From: Flavobacteriaceae bacterium UBA1682
Lineage (GTDB): Bacteria > Bacteroidota > Bacteroidia > Flavobacteriales > Flavobacteriaceae
NCBI GenBank assembly: GCA_002320285.1
Contig: DCKE01000016.1
Span: forward strand, 43,797 to 107,796
Direction of reading: 5' to 3'
DNA: 64,000 nucleotides
Shown here piece after piece: positions 62,540 through 64,000 of the stretch. The translations under genes and the position numbers were made by a program. The notes under the pieces are model-generated. The model made no database searches, was not told where the DNA came from, and was given only the letters and a program-made list of their open reading frames with translations. How positions within the stretch are numbered: position 1 is the stretch's first letter; each line of letters opens with the position of its first letter.

Positions 62540-62593
62540 CCCCATTTAAAATATAGAATCTCAATCAAAAGCCTCAATAAAACAAACTTCTTC

Positions 62594-62778
62594 TTAGCGA
62601 ATTTTGAAGCGTTGTTCTCTCGCCAGACTAATAAGTAGTCTGTAACGATCCACATAGGTCACATCAATTTGATGACCAGGTTTAAAACCGCTTTCTTTTA
62701 ACCATTTTCCACTTAGAACAACGATGGGGAAACGTTAAAGTAACTATCCTTTCGCTTTGCATATTTTTTACAAATCAT
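62594..62778 (-). pseudogene. Frameshifted SymE-family gene
   Basis: From ATG 62778 the frame reads MICKKYAKRKDSYFNV and soon stops, while the next frame continues PIVVLSGKWLKESGFKPGHQ, IDVTYVDRYRLLIS and ends REQRFKIR. The switch falls at the G-run 62726-62729 (four C on the coding strand), where removing one base restores the SymE core. It is divergent from the XRE gene at 62966 just as in the intact pair at 50.2-50.7 kb. Confidence 0.8.
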
Positions 62779-62868
62779 TAGTTTTCTTGTTTTTTAATTG
62801 TTTTATTTCTGTGTTTTTCATTTTCGTTTATTTTAAGTTACACTATAAATAAACATATTTGGGTTCTT

Positions 62869-62938
62869 GTTAAAAACACATAAATCTTGTATTTCACATA
62901 GAATCACTCGTTTTTAACAGGCAATTTATTATCTTTAG
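62869..62938 (+). promoter_or_regulatory. Control region of the second XRE gene
   Basis: TGTTAAAAAC (62869-62878) and its exact complement (62911-62920) form a wide inverted repeat. A -7 candidate TATCTTTA (62931-62938) follows and differs by one base from the consensus. The sequence differs from the operators at 50.4 kb. Confidence 0.4.
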
Positions 62939-62965
62939 TTCAAAGAATATAGTAATTTTGAAACC

Positions 62966-63400
62966 ATGAATCAGACCAATACCCACAAAAAAATACATCA
63001 TGGCAGAAATATTAAGCGTTTTCGTGAAATGCTCGGTATCAAACAAGACGCTTTAGCCTTTGAACTTGGCGATGATTGGAACCAACAAAAAGTGTCGCTG
63101 CTGGAACAAAAAGAAACGGTTGAAAAAAGTATGCTTGCTCAAATAGCTAGCTTGCTTAAGATTCCTGTCGAAGCTATTGAAAATTTTGATGAGGAACAAG
63201 CTATTGTAAATATTCAAAACAATTACGAAGGAGCAAATTCTGGAAGTGGCACACTAAATAATAATGCAAACTACACAGACTGTGAATTCAACCCAATTGA
63301 TAAAATAGTTAGCCTTTATGATGGTAAAATCGCACTCTATGAGCGTATGTTGAAAGAAAAAGACGACATGCTTGCGAGATTGGAAAAGTTGATAAAATAG
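62966..63400 (+). CDS. XRE-family regulator paired with broken symE
   Basis: A 144-residue protein: N-terminal XRE helix-turn-helix (NIKRFREMLGIKQDALAFELG and QQKVSLLEQKETVEKSML), an Asn-rich middle segment (about 84-104) and a C-terminal coiled coil (IALYERMLKEKDDMLARLEKLIK) for multimerisation. It starts at ATG 62966. Unlike the 71-residue XRE at 50.5 kb it carries an extra C-terminal domain, but the divergent SymE-family neighbour is shared. Confidence 0.85.
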   Translation: MNQTNTHKKIHHGRNIKRFREMLGIKQDALAFELGDDWNQQKVSLLEQKETVEKSMLAQIASLLKIPVEAIENFDEEQAIVNIQNNYEGANSGSGTLNNNANYTDCEFNPIDKIVSLYDGKIALYERMLKEKDDMLARLEKLIK

Positions 63401-63706
63401 AAATAAAGAACTTTAGCTTATATACAAACACAATTCAAAATCGTGTGATTTGGTAATGCAATATTTAGTTGTGCGTTTAATTGATGAATATACTTCTCGT
63501 TATAAGCAAAATTAGCTTTTGTATTTAGGGAAGATTAGCGCTTTGTTTCTCAACACCCGCTTTCTCTTAGGTTAGAAACACAACAGTATTGGGAGGAATT
63601 ATCGCTGTTCCCAACAACCTGACCAAATAAATCAGTAGCTGTGACCGTTAGAAAAAAACGGTAATTCAAAGATTTTAAGAGCGATGGGTCTACTAAGTTT
63701 ACGTGT
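63401..63706. other. Gene-free stretch
   Basis: About 305 bases between the last XRE gene and the tandem repeat. One short hairpin (ACCGTT/AACGGT near 63650) is the only structure seen. Confidence 0.45.
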
Positions 63707-64000
63707 GATTGTCTCCGCTAAGCTACAGCATCCTAAACGAAAATTTCGACAAAAAAGCAACTTAGCGCTGGGAGCGCTAACTCTTTTTTTATGCGCTATC
63801 ACGGCGCTTAAGCAAAATCAAAATGATAGAATTAACGAGCTGGCAGGATTGCCTTCGCTGCGCTGCGGCATCCCAGAGGAAAAATTCGACAAAAAAGCAA
63901 CTTAGCGCTGGGCGCGCTAATCCTTTTTTTATGCCCTAAAACGGCGCTTAAGCAAGCTGCGCATGGTGTAAATATCAATGTATGAGGATTGCCTTCGCTG
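63707..64000. repeat. Tandem repeat of 140-bp units running off the window
   Basis: Units begin at 63707, 63847 and 63987, an exact 140-bp period. Each has a conserved block of about 109 bp, including TTCGACAAAAAAGCAACTTAG, here given by position (63747-63767 and 63887-63907), then a hairpin TTAGCGC/GCGCTAA followed by a T-run, and a CGGCGCTTAAGCAA end. A variable spacer of about 31 bp follows. Units 1 and 2 agree over roughly four fifths of the conserved block. It is richer in G+C than its surroundings. Confidence 0.85.

Noticed and set aside
63684..63905. A 73-codon reading frame over the 140-bp repeats
   Set aside because: It spans the repeat boundary and its composition follows the repeat, including a terminator-like hairpin, so it is probably not a gene.
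63707..64000. Integron cassette array (attC sites)
   Set aside because: The period is regular and the hairpin is suggestive, but I cannot find matched RYYYAAC/GTTRRRY ends or cassette genes between the units.

Overview
This window looks like the chromosome of a low-GC member of the Bacteroidota, most likely a Flavobacteriaceae species (Flavobacterium/Myroides-like). Evidence: Bacteroidota-specific families (DUF2911, DUF4293, Asn-rich Rho, PASTA protein beside RluD), lipoproteins with Bacteroidota-style lipoboxes, few Shine-Dalgarno sequences, and many promoters fitting the phylum's -7 element TAnnTTTG. I identify genes from family recognition only; no search was run.

Layout. 1-31.4 kb is mostly housekeeping: nadC (cut by the window edge), a DJ-1/PfpI protein, an azurin lipoprotein, purB, DUF2911, dsbD-tilS, pabB-rluD-PASTA, ddl-coaD, a Nudix gene back to back with pyrE, an ECF sigma unit, an RsmB-type methyltransferase, endonuclease I, rho, truA-ABC exporter, lpd, a pabA/trpG amidotransferase, an in-frame OhrR-Ohr hybrid gene, a nitroreductase and tRNA-Arg(UCU). 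31.7-37.2 kb holds an AraC regulator, a GNAT protein, an AGCS symporter and a hipBA toxin-antitoxin pair. 37.5-42.0 kb is a copper island (metal-binding lipoprotein, CopZ-like protein, CopA, AraC regulator with an HMA-like sensor). 42.6-47.5 kb carries two siderophore-interacting-protein (SIP) type flavoreductases, a Crp/Fnr regulator, ribB and an NhaP antiporter. 47.9-64 kb is accessory and partly decayed: lipoproteins, an ankyrin protein, small regulators and enzymes, and at least five broken genes (GNAT, DUF2071, SnoaL duplicate, TopB tail, SymE), ending in a 140-bp tandem repeat that runs off the window.

Genes working together. The strongest unexplained signal is a set of four FNR-type boxes (TTGAY-N4-RTCAA or close) upstream of azurin, the second SIP gene, ribB-SIP-crp and the antiporter. 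Each is centred 36.5 bp from the last base of a candidate -7 element, the spacing expected for class II activation. The local Crp/Fnr protein has an FNR-like E-xx-S-R recognition helix, so it may run a small autoregulated regulon. The second notable module is a divergent XRE-SymE pair at 50.2-50.7 kb with three 20-bp operators (TGTCRTA-N6-TAYGACA); the same arrangement, with a frameshifted SymE, recurs at 62.6-63.4 kb.
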